Shown in pieces: positions 33,351 to 42,068 of a stretch of 64,000 bases of DNA (position 1 is the stretch's first letter; every line of letters begins with the position of its first letter). The position numbers and the translations under genes were made by a program. The DNA comes from Nitrospira sp. (GTDB taxonomy: Bacteria; Nitrospirota; Nitrospiria; Nitrospirales; Nitrospiraceae). The notes beneath the pieces are model-generated. The model was given only the letters and a program-made list of their open reading frames with translations. It made no database searches and had not been told where the DNA came from. The stretch spans positions 1,178,001-1,242,000 of the forward strand of contig CP060499.1 in assembly GCA_024760525.1 (NCBI GenBank). Direction: 5' to 3'.

Positions 33351-34506
33351 CCCCGACCTGAAGCGGCTGCAAGATGAGGGGTATGAGATTGAGGTTCGGA
33401 GCGGGTTTCTGATCGTCCGCTCCGTTCCTTACGTCACGTCAGGGAGGACGGTGGCCCTTGGCGCCGTCGTCACCGACCTCGCGCTGAATGACGACATTAC
33501 ACAGAAACCGCGAGATCATCAGGTATGGTTTGCAGGTGAACTGCCCTGCCACGCTACTGGCGCGCCAATTACGGCGCTTGGCCCACAGCAGTGCAGGCAG
33601 AAGCTGTGCGAGGGCGTGGTGGTGGACTTTCGCTTCTCGGCAAAGGCCGACTATCCCGATTACTACGCCAAGATTACGCAGTACGACGAAATTCTTTCCA
33701 ATCCGGCGAGGTCGCTGAAGCCAGACGTGACAGCGCGGACATTTCGTCCCATTGAAGCGTGCGAGGAAGATTCCGTTTTTCTGTATGCTGATTCTGCAAC
33801 CAGTCGCGCAGGCATCGTACCTGCGTCCATCAAACTCGCCATGAAGAAGATCGCCGTCGTCGGACTCGGCGGGACCGGTGCATATGTGCTGGACCTAGTT
33901 GCTAAGACGCCTGTGCATGAAATTCATCTATTCGACGGTGACCGATTCCTTCAGCACAACGCCTTCCGCTCACCAGGTGCAGCGTCGCTGGATGACCTGA
34001 GACAGAATCTTTCGAAGGTTGAATACTACACGTCGCTATACAGTCGTCTGCGTCGCGGGGTGATTCCAAACCAAGAATTCATTAGCGATGAAACCATTGG
34101 CTATCTTGCCAACTTTGATTTTGTTTTCGTATGCATAGATCGTCCGACCGTTCGCAAGATGATTTCGGAGTTTATGAGGTTAAATAATATACCGTTTATT
34201 GATGTCGGCATGGAGCTTGAGATGATCGAAGATCAGGCATGCCTTGTTGGAGCATGCCGGATTACACTCAGCACTCCCGGAAAGCGTGATCACTTCGCGC
34301 GCCACGTGTCGCTCGAAGGCGCAGTTGCGGAAGACCTATATGGCACGAACATTCAGGTCGCCGATCTGAACGCACTCAACGCCGCGCTTGCGGTCTTAAA
34401 ATGGAAGAAGTTCTGCGGTTTCTATCAGGATTGTTATCAGGAACACCAGTCGGTTTACGCGATTAATGCGCATCAACTTACACGCGACGAAACGGTCACG
34501 ATGTGA
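33325..34506 (+). CDS. E1-like ThiF-family adenylyltransferase with N-terminal E2-like (DUF6791) domain
   Basis: A 393-residue fusion. Residues 1-165 (RSGFLIVRSVPYVTSGRTVA, then DHQVWFAGELPCHATG with Cys75) match the domain I know as DUF6791, often viewed as E2-like. Residues 170-393 form the ThiF/E1 domain: nucleotide loop GLGGTG at 180-185, Asp/Arg in FDGDRFLQHNAFRSPG, and Cys270 (VFVCIDRP), Cys306 and Cys311 (GACRITL) as candidates for the thioester site. It would adenylate the Ubl C-terminus. A fused E2-like domain may explain why no separate E2 is present. Coupled to DUF6527 downstream by a GTGA overlap. Confidence 0.88.
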   Translation: MSVKLIARSPDLKRLQDEGYEIEVRSGFLIVRSVPYVTSGRTVALGAVVTDLALNDDITQKPRDHQVWFAGELPCHATGAPITALGPQQCRQKLCEGVVVDFRFSAKADYPDYYAKITQYDEILSNPARSLKPDVTARTFRPIEACEEDSVFLYADSATSRAGIVPASIKLAMKKIAVVGLGGTGAYVLDLVAKTPVHEIHLFDGDRFLQHNAFRSPGAASLDDLRQNLSKVEYYTSLYSRLRRGVIPNQEFISDETIGYLANFDFVFVCIDRPTVRKMISEFMRLNNIPFIDVGMELEMIEDQACLVGACRITLSTPGKRDHFARHVSLEGAVAEDLYGTNIQVADLNALNAALAVLKWKKFCGFYQDCYQEHQSVYAINAHQLTRDETVTM

Positions 34507-34985
34507 GACAGACTTTTCTCCGGCTTCAGTTGGTAGAGTATATACCTGAGCGTTTGGAAGACGGTGTTTTGTATGTTTCGCAGCGATATCGAACCGCCAC
34601 ACATCGCTGCTGTTGTGGCTGTGGTGAGGAAGTTGTTACGCCTCTTGGCCCGATCGATTGGTCATTGCAGATTGCCCACGGGGCCGTAACGCTTTATCCC
34701 TCTATCGGAAATTGGAGTTTTAGGTGCCGGTCGCACTACTGGATTCGCAATAGCAAGGTTGTGTGGGCCGGGTCAATGACCAAAAAGCAGATCGAATACG
34801 GTCGTGCACTGGACCAGAGGATGCGGGATGCCTACTTCGCTGAGGCGAACAGTCAGGAGGATGGACTCTCGGCAGCGCCACCGTCACAACACAAAGGACC
34901 GGTACAGCAATCGACCTGGATCGACACACCGTGGAGGGCCTTCAAGAAATGGTTTGGGCTGTGGAACAAGAGAACTACACGCTAA
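34503..34985 (+). CDS. DUF6527 protein of the ubiquitin-like operon
   Basis: A 160-residue protein, GTG start overlapping the E1 stop. Key features are a Cys cluster (HRCCCGCGEEVVTPL), WSLQIAHGAVTLYPSIGNWS and CRSHYWIRNSKVVW, the markers of DUF6527, a predicted metal-binding family tied to multiubiquitin/E1 operons. The last 60 residues are a divergent, hydrophilic tail ending in basic residues. A role in processing the modifier or recognising targets is possible; not established. Confidence 0.85.
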   Translation: MRQTFLRLQLVEYIPERLEDGVLYVSQRYRTATHRCCCGCGEEVVTPLGPIDWSLQIAHGAVTLYPSIGNWSFRCRSHYWIRNSKVVWAGSMTKKQIEYGRALDQRMRDAYFAEANSQEDGLSAAPPSQHKGPVQQSTWIDTPWRAFKKWFGLWNKRTTR

Positions 34986-35343
34986 GCCAGTCGTGGCTTA
35001 CCCTTTTAGCGATCCGACGAAAGGAACAGAGCTTAGAAGGCAGGTGCAACCGCCGCAAACCGGCTGCACCGTTGCTTTTGTATCAAGGCATCGGCGAATT
35101 GATCTCGTCTTCGAGATTTGCAGTGATGCAAGGCAAGTTCGCTGTTCGTCGCTGTGCGGCCTGCAACGGCAAAGTGTGTTGAAGGTCTCGGGGTAAAGGT
35201 CTGTTCTACAACGTGACCGTGGTCCGCTTCTAAAAGAGCCCGGATGGAGTCTGGATGAAATCTGAGTCTTTCAGCATTTGTTCTCTTGCTGCAAGGGCCA
35301 TGATTCATTCAGATGATGGCCCCTTTCATTTCCTTGTTCTCAC
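34986..35343. other. Gap after the ubiquitin-like operon
   Basis: About 360 bases without an intact gene. It contains the decayed copy of the 24122 gene (35195-35275). A frame at 34931-35182 with two Cys pairs overlaps the DUF6527 gene in another phase and lacks a ribosome site. Confidence 0.45.
35195..35275 (+). pseudogene. Remnant of a duplicate of the 24122 small gene
   Basis: The stretch translates as KGLFYNVTVVRF, stop, then SPDGVWMKSESFS, matching KGPFYNVTVARSYKGQDGVW and KNSESFG of the intact protein at 24122-24364. It lies 11 kb away on the other side of the defence island, so it marks a duplication boundary or an insertion junction. Confidence 0.7.
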
Positions 35344-35976
35344 TCACACCCCGGCTAACGCGACGATCTTCATCACATCCGTCTCGGTGTGCTCACAGCA
35401 CGGACAATAGATCGCCCGCTGTCTAATCTCGGGAAAGACGATCTCCACACCGAGAATCCGTAGACAACGGCGAACCGAAAGCCGGACATTCATCACCGGC
35501 TTGCCGGGTGCTAAGCGCTTCGGCGATAGCCATTCATAGGCATGAAGCAGGAGGTCGCCGATCGTGTCGACGCCTCGTTGTTTCAAATCCTGATGTGCGC
35601 GGGGGCAAAGGAGCAGACTAGCGATCGGTTGCGACGCAAAGCGGCGCACCGCGTCAGGAGGGATGCGTCGTCCCGTCCTCCGGTCCAGCATCCGTTTAGT
35701 CATGAAGCAATAGGTTGCGTCGAGGACGACACAAGTCCGTCCATCGAGAGCTGCAAAGATGTGTTGAATCAGGCTTTCGTCGCAGCGACGTTGTTCCCGA
35801 ATCGAGTGACCGAGGTGGGCCGCTCGTTCAATGATGGATACACCATTGCGGGCACGGTCCCACTCGGCCTGTGCCCAGGGACTGAGCCTCGAATGGACCG
35901 AGTCAAGGGCCGCGCGCTTGGTCGGATGGTTAACAACAATATCCATGGTGAGCGTCGCCAATCGATCTTTCTGCAT
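35344..35976 (-). CDS. Hypothetical element protein with C-terminal Cys-Pro-Cys-Cys motif
   Basis: A 210-residue soluble protein: DRLATLTMDIVVNHPTKRAA, HLGHSIREQRRCDESLIQHI, CVVLDATYCFMTKRMLDRRT, and a C-terminal region with CPCCEHTE, likely zinc-binding. Start at ATG 35976; AAGG lies upstream. It shares orientation with the transfer genes and is probably part of that block, perhaps a regulatory or structural accessory. No named family known to me. Confidence 0.55.
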   Translation of the reverse strand: MQKDRLATLTMDIVVNHPTKRAALDSVHSRLSPWAQAEWDRARNGVSIIERAAHLGHSIREQRRCDESLIQHIFAALDGRTCVVLDATYCFMTKRMLDRRTGRRIPPDAVRRFASQPIASLLLCPRAHQDLKQRGVDTIGDLLLHAYEWLSPKRLAPGKPVMNVRLSVRRCLRILGVEIVFPEIRQRAIYCPCCEHTETDVMKIVALAGV

Positions 35977-36199
35977 AATAGTGCGTCCTTCCTTCCCTTT
36001 GATATGTGGTGACTCGCGAATCCGCACGCCTCACGAGCCCCCTGTACGTCATGTCGTTGCCCAGATAGCAGACGGAGGAGGCGCGTGGCGCCGTGTTGTT
36101 ATGAGGAAGGACAGGTTTTGGGACCATTCCCTTGAGGTAGGATAAGTTCTACACAAGAGGGAGAGTCGAAATACGTAGCACTAACGAGGGATAAATCAT

Positions 36200-36230
36200 A
36201 CATTAATTAAATCTAGTTTTTAATTAATGT
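36200..36230. repeat. AT-rich 11-base inverted repeat in an intergenic region
   Basis: ACATTAATTAA and TTAATTAATGT are perfect arms with a nine-base spacer, standing in a GC-rich surrounding between 35977 and 36393. Candidate operator, origin or recombination site; no terminator features. The rest of the gap holds no supported gene. Confidence 0.6.
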
Positions 36231-36393
36231 GGAGCTCAAACGCGGGCATCTTAGGAGAGAAGCTTGATCTTGGTAGGGGCTACTCCCAGTCACCGCGTCT
36301 GCAGGTGTTGTGCAACGGCGAACCTGGCACCGTAGCTCGGTCTTGTGACGGGACCACCGGGCGATCCCTTCAGTTCGACATGCGCTGGTGAGT

Positions 36394-36672
36394 CTATTTC
36401 TTCGGGCAGAGCTGTAAAAAGTTCTGCCGCTTCACCAGCGTTTGGAATGGACTCGTTCCCTGGATCAAGTAGTATTTCATCAATGCGCTTTCGCATTCCT
36501 TCGGAGCCTGCGTGCCTGCTGATAAGCACAGGAGACATTCACAGGCCAGCCTGGCGTCACCCTCCAAGAAGGACGGTTTAGGCGCCGTTTGAGCCGGCGC
36601 ATCATGGGCCATGATGAGGAAGCCCACTCCCACAAGGGTCACGATCCAGTCGCGTCTCCTCCCCCAAATCAT
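36394..36672 (-). CDS. TrbM/KikA-like conjugation protein
   Basis: A 92-residue exported protein with a signal peptide (WIVTLVGVGFLIMAHDAPAQ) and the TrbM pattern: FLEGDARLACECLLCLSAGT, then PKECESALMKYY and FLQLCP, with four Cys forming likely disulphides. TrbM/KikA proteins assist type IV conjugation in the periplasm. The ATG at 36672 follows GGTGAG. It lies downstream of the LPD7-like gene on the same strand. Confidence 0.8.
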   Translation of the reverse strand: MIWGRRRDWIVTLVGVGFLIMAHDAPAQTAPKPSFLEGDARLACECLLCLSAGTQAPKECESALMKYYLIQGTSPFQTLVKRQNFLQLCPKK

Positions 36673-36718
36673 GGGCTCACCTCCGTACGATCCGGGGACA
36701 TGTTCTCGACGACATGAG

Positions 36719-37822
36719 TCACCGGCCGCCTCGTGTCCGTTCCAAGGCAGGGCTTCGTGTGATATTCGACGTGTGATCAGTCCGTGTTGCTGTGTGATCG
36801 AACCGAGGCACGATCGGTTCCTGTGTGCCGACACGCAACGCCTCGTTCAGTTGATGCTGTTCAACGACCCCGCGAGAGTCAAGCTTGAGGATCTCCCACC
36901 GATTCCGAATCGCTGGTTGTGAAGTCGAGCCGATTGATTCGCCAGACTCATCCCGCAGCGGAGCCGCCTCAGTCACGCTCTCGTGCGCCTGTTGCACCAG
37001 CGCCACTGCATCACCCCGTTGCACGTTTCTCTGTTCGCGGGCGCGCGCCAGATCGATGCCCCAGATCTCTCGTTCACCACGAGCAGTCAGTATCTTCACG
37101 AAATAACTCTTGTCCTTCTGGACATCGTGTCCATAGTGGTCTATGCCGTAGTCCACAACGGTGCCCACCACGACTCGTTCACCCTGCAATCGCGTCTTCA
37201 TTTCCTGAACGGCCGCAGCGATCATTGTGGGGGAATCCCCCCGTGCCTTCAGAATTGCTTCGAGCGTGGCCACCGCGACTTGTTGGCCGGCGCTCAGGCT
37301 CTCATCTGGTTTTCTGACATGATCATCCGTCGCCCGATGAGGAGACGCTTCGCGTTCGACAGGCTGCTGTGCCGTCTTACGACGGACCGGGCGCGGTTCC
37401 CTGCGGTCCTCCGCGCGCGCCAAATCGACTGCACGCGGCGTATAGCCTTCTACATCAAGTCCGGCGATTGTCGCTTGCACCCACGCTTCCGTTTTGAACT
37501 CAGGAGTGCCGTTCACCCGCACGGTGGTCCAGCCCTTCGCTTTGGCCCGGAGTACCATCCCCTGAATCACGCTCGGGTCGTCATGTTCCGTGACTAGTCT
37601 TTTCCCGTGATCAGTAAACGCAACCTTCGTGGGCTCGCCGATTGCCGTGCGGTAGTAAAATTGCTCGCCGGCTTCGATGAAGCGCTTCCGCAAGGATTCG
37701 GCGGCGTCACGACGCTGATTCAGTTGTGGTTGTCCAGGGTTCTCGTCCTGTATTCCGTCCGCAGGCTTCCGCTCGTCCTTCCGTTTGGTTGGTTGCTGCT
37801 CGCCCAGCCCTAGTTCATTCAT
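36719..37822 (-). CDS. LPD7/KfrB-type conjugative element protein
   Basis: A 367-residue soluble protein. The central domain AFTDHGKRLVTEHDDPSVIQ followed by MVLRAKAKGWTTVRVNGTPE and GLDVEGYTPRAVDLARAED is the LPD7 large-polyvalent-protein domain. A second domain (RVVVGTVVDYGIDHYGHD, KDKSYFVKILTARGEREIWG) resembles the KfrB-like beta domain seen after relaxases. These are common on conjugative elements, though the activity is unknown. Here they stand as a separate protein rather than fused to the relaxase. Low-complexity charged linkers join the domains. Confidence 0.8.
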   Translation of the reverse strand: MNELGLGEQQPTKRKDERKPADGIQDENPGQPQLNQRRDAAESLRKRFIEAGEQFYYRTAIGEPTKVAFTDHGKRLVTEHDDPSVIQGMVLRAKAKGWTTVRVNGTPEFKTEAWVQATIAGLDVEGYTPRAVDLARAEDRREPRPVRRKTAQQPVEREASPHRATDDHVRKPDESLSAGQQVAVATLEAILKARGDSPTMIAAAVQEMKTRLQGERVVVGTVVDYGIDHYGHDVQKDKSYFVKILTARGEREIWGIDLARAREQRNVQRGDAVALVQQAHESVTEAAPLRDESGESIGSTSQPAIRNRWEILKLDSRGVVEQHQLNEALRVGTQEPIVPRFDHTATRTDHTSNITRSPALERTRGGR

Positions 37823-37840
37823 CGTGTCCCTTCCTCTCTC

Positions 37841-38818
37841 CTATCCGTACCACTGCGGCCAGATGGACGCCGGATTATGCTCCTTCACTTCAATCTCCAC
37901 CCGTCGATTCTTCGCCCGACCTTTCTTCGTCGCATTGTCGGCTACATGTTCCCCAATGGGCACGACGGTGATCTCGATTTGGTTCGGGGCATAACCTTGG
38001 GCGATGAGATAGGCACGTGCCTTGTAGGCCCGCTGCTTGGCTGTCTCACGCTCGATCCACCGATCCTTGTCTCCGTCCGTATACCCACGCACCTGCAGAC
38101 AAGACCCTCGCCTCAAGACTTGTTTCAGGTGCGATTGTAGAGGTTTGCTGGGAAAAAACTCAGAACGCCCCACCCGTTCAGAAACCCGGAAGATGACACT
38201 ATGGCGATGTAATTCGATCTGTTCCTGTTTACTCAATTCAATGACTCGTGGCCTCCACGAGTCGGTCGGCTCTTCGGGTTTCAGAGGAGAAGGGAAGGGG
38301 GATGGCGCTGCTGATAAGCCCATGCCACAGGTGAGTCCACCCGGTGTCGAAGGCTCTTCTGCACTCTGGTCCGTCTCGGTGTGTATCAGGCTCAGATCAG
38401 ACACGGCCGGAGAGGTACCACCTTCGTGCGGTGGTAGGGCGCTCGTCGGTGGACCTTTCCACTCTGGTGAAAGGGGATTGATTGTGAGTGCTGTCTTGGT
38501 GATCGCGAGGCCAGACCGGGATTTGCCCTTGGTCATCTCCTGCTGGTGGAGTTGCACGATGGTTAGCGCGGTACTCAACTCCTGGACCTGTTGTGCCAGC
38601 GTTTCCAGCTGCCGTGCCAGGAGACTTCGCTCCTGTTTCTCACGCTGGTCGTTCTTCACCCCTTCGCGGTACTGATGGATCTTCTCGTCACTATTGATGG
38701 GCACGCGAGCCGCACCGGATGGAACCACTGGCTTCTGAACACAAGACAGTGTCGCGGTGCAGACGATGAGGATTACAAAATCTAGAAGTCTTGTCCGCCT
38801 TCTGATGAATATGGTCAT
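37841..38818 (-). CDS. OmpA-family lipoprotein of the transfer cluster
   Basis: A 325-residue protein with a lipoprotein signal (VILIVCTATLSC), a coiled-coil region (about 45-95, LLARQLETLAQQVQELSTAL), a low-complexity linker and a C-terminal OmpA-like peptidoglycan-binding domain (LQVRGYTDGDKDRWIERETA, then RAYLIAQG and AKNRRVEIEV). It could anchor the type IV machinery to the cell wall or stand in for the missing VirB7 lipoprotein; this is inference. GAGAGGG precedes ATG 38818. Located after virD4 in the operon. Confidence 0.82.
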   Translation of the reverse strand: MTIFIRRRTRLLDFVILIVCTATLSCVQKPVVPSGAARVPINSDEKIHQYREGVKNDQREKQERSLLARQLETLAQQVQELSTALTIVQLHQQEMTKGKSRSGLAITKTALTINPLSPEWKGPPTSALPPHEGGTSPAVSDLSLIHTETDQSAEEPSTPGGLTCGMGLSAAPSPFPSPLKPEEPTDSWRPRVIELSKQEQIELHRHSVIFRVSERVGRSEFFPSKPLQSHLKQVLRRGSCLQVRGYTDGDKDRWIERETAKQRAYKARAYLIAQGYAPNQIEITVVPIGEHVADNATKKGRAKNRRVEIEVKEHNPASIWPQWYG

Positions 38819-38832
38819 ACGTCCCTCTCTTC

Positions 38833-40950
38833 TCACTCTCGATCCACCAAGGACCGATCAATCTTCCCCTCTGTACTCTGGGTTCTTGCTCGTTCGGTCA
38901 CGAGACTCATCTTCTCCGTCGGTCCGCTCGAGGCTCCGTGTGGCACCCCCTGCTCGATACTCACTCCGCCGTTTTCTCGTTCCACAGCAGTGACTCCTGT
39001 CTCAACCTTGTCGGTCCATTGCAGTTGGGCAACAAAGGCATCGACCAAATCGTTCACTTCTTCGAACGTCGGTGGGTCGCGCGGAACGACCGGCGGCAGT
39101 ATGGTCAGATCTATCGCCAGCTTCGACACGTCGATCGGCTCATCAGGTTGTACTGGACGCACCCGTCGTTCGGCTTTGGCGCGATGGAGTTCCAGGTCGA
39201 GCCTGGGAATCTCCACGGACAGCTCCCGGCTCACGAAGGCCGCCTCTTCGAGTTCAGCTTGGGTTGGCATCCGCTTCCCGACCGAGGCGAGGGATGGACT
39301 GATGCGCTTCAACCGATCGACGAAGATCAGATCGGTATAGAACCGTGCCTTGTCGCAGAGGATCGGCTTGGTATGCATCAGGTTGATGATCGCCCGCTGG
39401 TCTCCGAGTTCCTTCACTTCCTGTGGCAGCAACAGAGGCCGAGCCTGTTCCGAGCGGGTGGAACTGGACGAGGCCTGTTTGCCGTTGCCCCAGGCGAGTG
39501 GTCGGCTCGTGCCGGTCGAGAGCGCGTCGGCCGTGTACGTGCCGAGCATCTGGGAATAGTACTGTGCGTCTCGTTGTTCGCGAGGCGCAAAGAGGATCTG
39601 GCAGGCGTGGTTCGTGACGAAGGTGCGGGCATCCTTTTCACCATAGACCGCTTCGAGCTGTGAGAGGCTCTGAATGATCGGCAGCAGACGCAGATTGTAG
39701 CCGGCGATGAAGCCGACGGCCTTTGCGAGAATGTTAACCCGCCCAATGGCGGGGAACTCATCGAGGATCACGAGGCACTGGTACTTCAAGCGGGGATTCG
39801 TCGCGGGCAAGTCGACGGTGTTGTAATGAATCAGTTGTGAGAAGAACAGGTTGACCAGCAACGCTGCATCGCTGAGTCGATTGGCCGGAATGCCGACATA
39901 GATGGACATTCGTTGCGCGCGCACCTGTTTCAGGTCGAAGTCCGTCGCACTCGTTGACGCATCGACGATGGGATTACTAAAGATTGTGAGTGGAGCCGTC
40001 AGGGTGGCGAGGATCCCCGCCATGGTATTTTCGCTGGTGGCGCAGAAGCGATGCAGGGGCGCCGTACAGTCGTCGCTCAGCGGGGCGGCACTCTTGGCCC
40101 TGGTGCTGATGAGGTCTTGCAGATAGTCCTTGATGGGCTGCCCCTTGCCGGAAGCCTGCCGGAGCACTTCCCCCAGGCTGCAGGGTAATGACGGACTCTC
40201 TATCACGTAGAGAGTCAGTCCGAGAAAGAGGTTGCGGGCGGATTCGTTCCAGAAGGCATCCTTGATCTGCTCCGTCGGATAGAGCACTTGCCCGATGGCT
40301 TGGATCTCGCCCACTCGTCGATTCGGGTCGCGATCGACGGCATCCAATGGATTCCAGCGATGGGTCTTGCCGTCCGCGCCAAAGGGATTGAACAGGAATA
40401 CTTGATGTCCGTGCGCCTGTCGGAACTTCGACGTGTAGGCGAAGTTTTCCATTTTGATGTCCAAGACCACGACCGACTCGTCGTAGTGGAGCAGGTTCGG
40501 GAGCACGATGCTCACGCCTTTACCGGATCTGGTCGGCGCCGCCAGCAACACGAATTCCTGGCCCGCGTACACCAGGTACCGCCGCCCCACCTTTCCCACG
40601 ATGACGCCACGCTCTCCATAGAGCCCGGCCTGTTGAATTTCATCATGAGACGCAAATCGCGCCTCGCCATGGAGCGGTTTCCTCCGATTCGTGAAGGACA
40701 CCATGACCAGCGTCGGGAGGCCGAATACGGCGAACCCTCCGAGTGCGGCGGAGAATTGCAGCCGCTTGCGCTGAATCGGATCCTCTCCATAGGCTCGCCA
40801 GGACTCCGGCCAGCGAGTCAGGGAGAGGTCGTCTGGCATCTGTTTGTTGGCGAGCGAGAAAACGGCGCCGGCGAGGGCATCTGCTCCGCAGAGCCCAAGC
40901 GGGAGATAGAGCAACAAGGCCACCGCGATCCGCATGCTTTTGCGTGACAT
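38833..40950 (-). CDS. virD4: Type IV coupling protein VirD4/TraG
   Basis: A 705-residue inner-membrane ATPase. Two N-terminal membrane segments (VALLLYLPLGLCGADALAGA; AALGGFAVFGLPTLVMVSF), Walker A in LLAAPTRSGKGVSIVLPN, Walker B in CLVILDEFPAIGR, and the RecA-fold region with QSLSQLEAVYGE. It links the relaxosome to the secretion channel and drives DNA transfer. The C-terminal 120 residues are polar and may recruit substrates. It lies directly downstream of virB11 on the same strand with an eight-base gap. Confidence 0.95.
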   Translation of the reverse strand: MSRKSMRIAVALLLYLPLGLCGADALAGAVFSLANKQMPDDLSLTRWPESWRAYGEDPIQRKRLQFSAALGGFAVFGLPTLVMVSFTNRRKPLHGEARFASHDEIQQAGLYGERGVIVGKVGRRYLVYAGQEFVLLAAPTRSGKGVSIVLPNLLHYDESVVVLDIKMENFAYTSKFRQAHGHQVFLFNPFGADGKTHRWNPLDAVDRDPNRRVGEIQAIGQVLYPTEQIKDAFWNESARNLFLGLTLYVIESPSLPCSLGEVLRQASGKGQPIKDYLQDLISTRAKSAAPLSDDCTAPLHRFCATSENTMAGILATLTAPLTIFSNPIVDASTSATDFDLKQVRAQRMSIYVGIPANRLSDAALLVNLFFSQLIHYNTVDLPATNPRLKYQCLVILDEFPAIGRVNILAKAVGFIAGYNLRLLPIIQSLSQLEAVYGEKDARTFVTNHACQILFAPREQRDAQYYSQMLGTYTADALSTGTSRPLAWGNGKQASSSSTRSEQARPLLLPQEVKELGDQRAIINLMHTKPILCDKARFYTDLIFVDRLKRISPSLASVGKRMPTQAELEEAAFVSRELSVEIPRLDLELHRAKAERRVRPVQPDEPIDVSKLAIDLTILPPVVPRDPPTFEEVNDLVDAFVAQLQWTDKVETGVTAVERENGGVSIEQGVPHGASSGPTEKMSLVTERARTQSTEGKIDRSLVDRE

Positions 40951-40958
40951 CGGTTCCT

Positions 40959-42068
40959 CTACGCTCTCACAAGGGTGGCTTCTCCGAATCGCGCGACAAG
41001 TTTTGCGATCGGGTCATAGTGGACTTCTGCGACGTAGCGGTCTTTTCTTATTGGATGTCCTTCCTCGTCGTAGTGATTCTGCGCGACCACATGGAGAATC
41101 ACGTCGATGGTCAAGGCCACCAGGCGCTTCAGAGTTGACACATCATACGTTGCCGCCTGTTCATGTTCTTTGCACATGAAGACATAGCGTTCGGCTGCGA
41201 GTGCACAGGACTCCGCGTGGTAGGAGGTAATCGATCCACTATGTCCTGTGGTGAGGAGTTTGAGGAAGTCGAACGCTTCTCCCCCGCGCAACTCGGCGAG
41301 GAGCACCCGGTCCGGCTTCATGCGGAGGATGGAGGCAATCAGCTCAGACGGCGACACCGTCGCCGTCCCTTGTCCGCCTTTGGCATACAAGAGATGCACC
41401 CGGTTGCCGTGCTGAGGGAGCAACAATTCGCGCACATCCTCGATCGTGATGAGTCGTTCCTGCTCCGGGACGGTCTGACAGATTGATTTCATGAGCGTTG
41501 TTTTTCCGGAACCTGTGTCCCCCACGACGGCGATATTCTTTTTCGCCAGCACCGCCGCCCGAATGAACGAACCCAATTGACGCCTGGCGAGATAGTTCAC
41601 CAACTGCCGTTCATCTCGGTCGAGCTCAGCGACGCGACAGTCCAGGGTCGCCGCCTTGCCCCAAACATAGCGGTTGAAAGCCCCCTCTGTTTCATATTCA
41701 TGCAGTGTCTTGATCCAGGCGCTGGGCCGGCGGATCGAAATCGACAGGGTTCCCACTTCCACTGCGGGTGGCACGACGATTTGCACCCGTTCCCCATCCG
41801 GCAACATGGCGGAGAGAATCGGGTGGTGTGGTCCGATCTCCTGCTCGGTCGCGGTTGCGATGGCTGTCGCGAGCGCCGTCAATTGATTGAGGGACAGATC
41901 CGGTGCGAGGTGGTGCTGCCAGGCTGCACCAACCTCGATGTAGACTTCTTGCGGCCGATTCACCACGATCTCGGTGGCGCCGGGGAGCGCGAGATACTGA
42001 AGCAAGGGCCGCAGCAACTCGCGCACCATCGTGTCGTGCGCGAGCAGGTCAGTGGGGATGCAGTTCAT
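40959..42068 (-). CDS. virB11: VirB11-type secretion ATPase
   Basis: A 369-residue hexameric ATPase: N-terminal domain (REVYIEVG-like segment VVNRPQEVYIEVG), Walker A GDTGSGKTTLMKSI, Asp box ITIEDVREL, Walker B and His box (RVLLAELRGGEAFDFLKLLT, TGHSGSITSYHA). It powers pilus biogenesis and substrate passage. The open frame extends to 42335 in non-family sequence. I chose ATG 42068, which overlaps the virB10 stop by 20 bases; ATG 42029 is an alternative giving a 19-base gap. Neither has a strong ribosome site. Confidence 0.92.
   Translation of the reverse strand: MNCIPTDLLAHDTMVRELLRPLLQYLALPGATEIVVNRPQEVYIEVGAAWQHHLAPDLSLNQLTALATAIATATEQEIGPHHPILSAMLPDGERVQIVVPPAVEVGTLSISIRRPSAWIKTLHEYETEGAFNRYVWGKAATLDCRVAELDRDERQLVNYLARRQLGSFIRAAVLAKKNIAVVGDTGSGKTTLMKSICQTVPEQERLITIEDVRELLLPQHGNRVHLLYAKGGQGTATVSPSELIASILRMKPDRVLLAELRGGEAFDFLKLLTTGHSGSITSYHAESCALAAERYVFMCKEHEQAATYDVSTLKRLVALTIDVILHVVAQNHYDEEGHPIRKDRYVAEVHYDPIAKLVARFGEATLVRA

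Noticed and set aside
34931..35182. Small plus-strand frame with Cys pairs after DUF6527
   Set aside because: It overlaps the DUF6527 gene by 55 bases, has no ribosome site and no recognisable domain; part of it coincides with the degenerate copy of the 24122 gene region.
38937..39663. Long plus-strand frame of 241 codons opposite virD4
   Set aside because: It is the antisense of a well-supported virD4 gene with clear Walker motifs.
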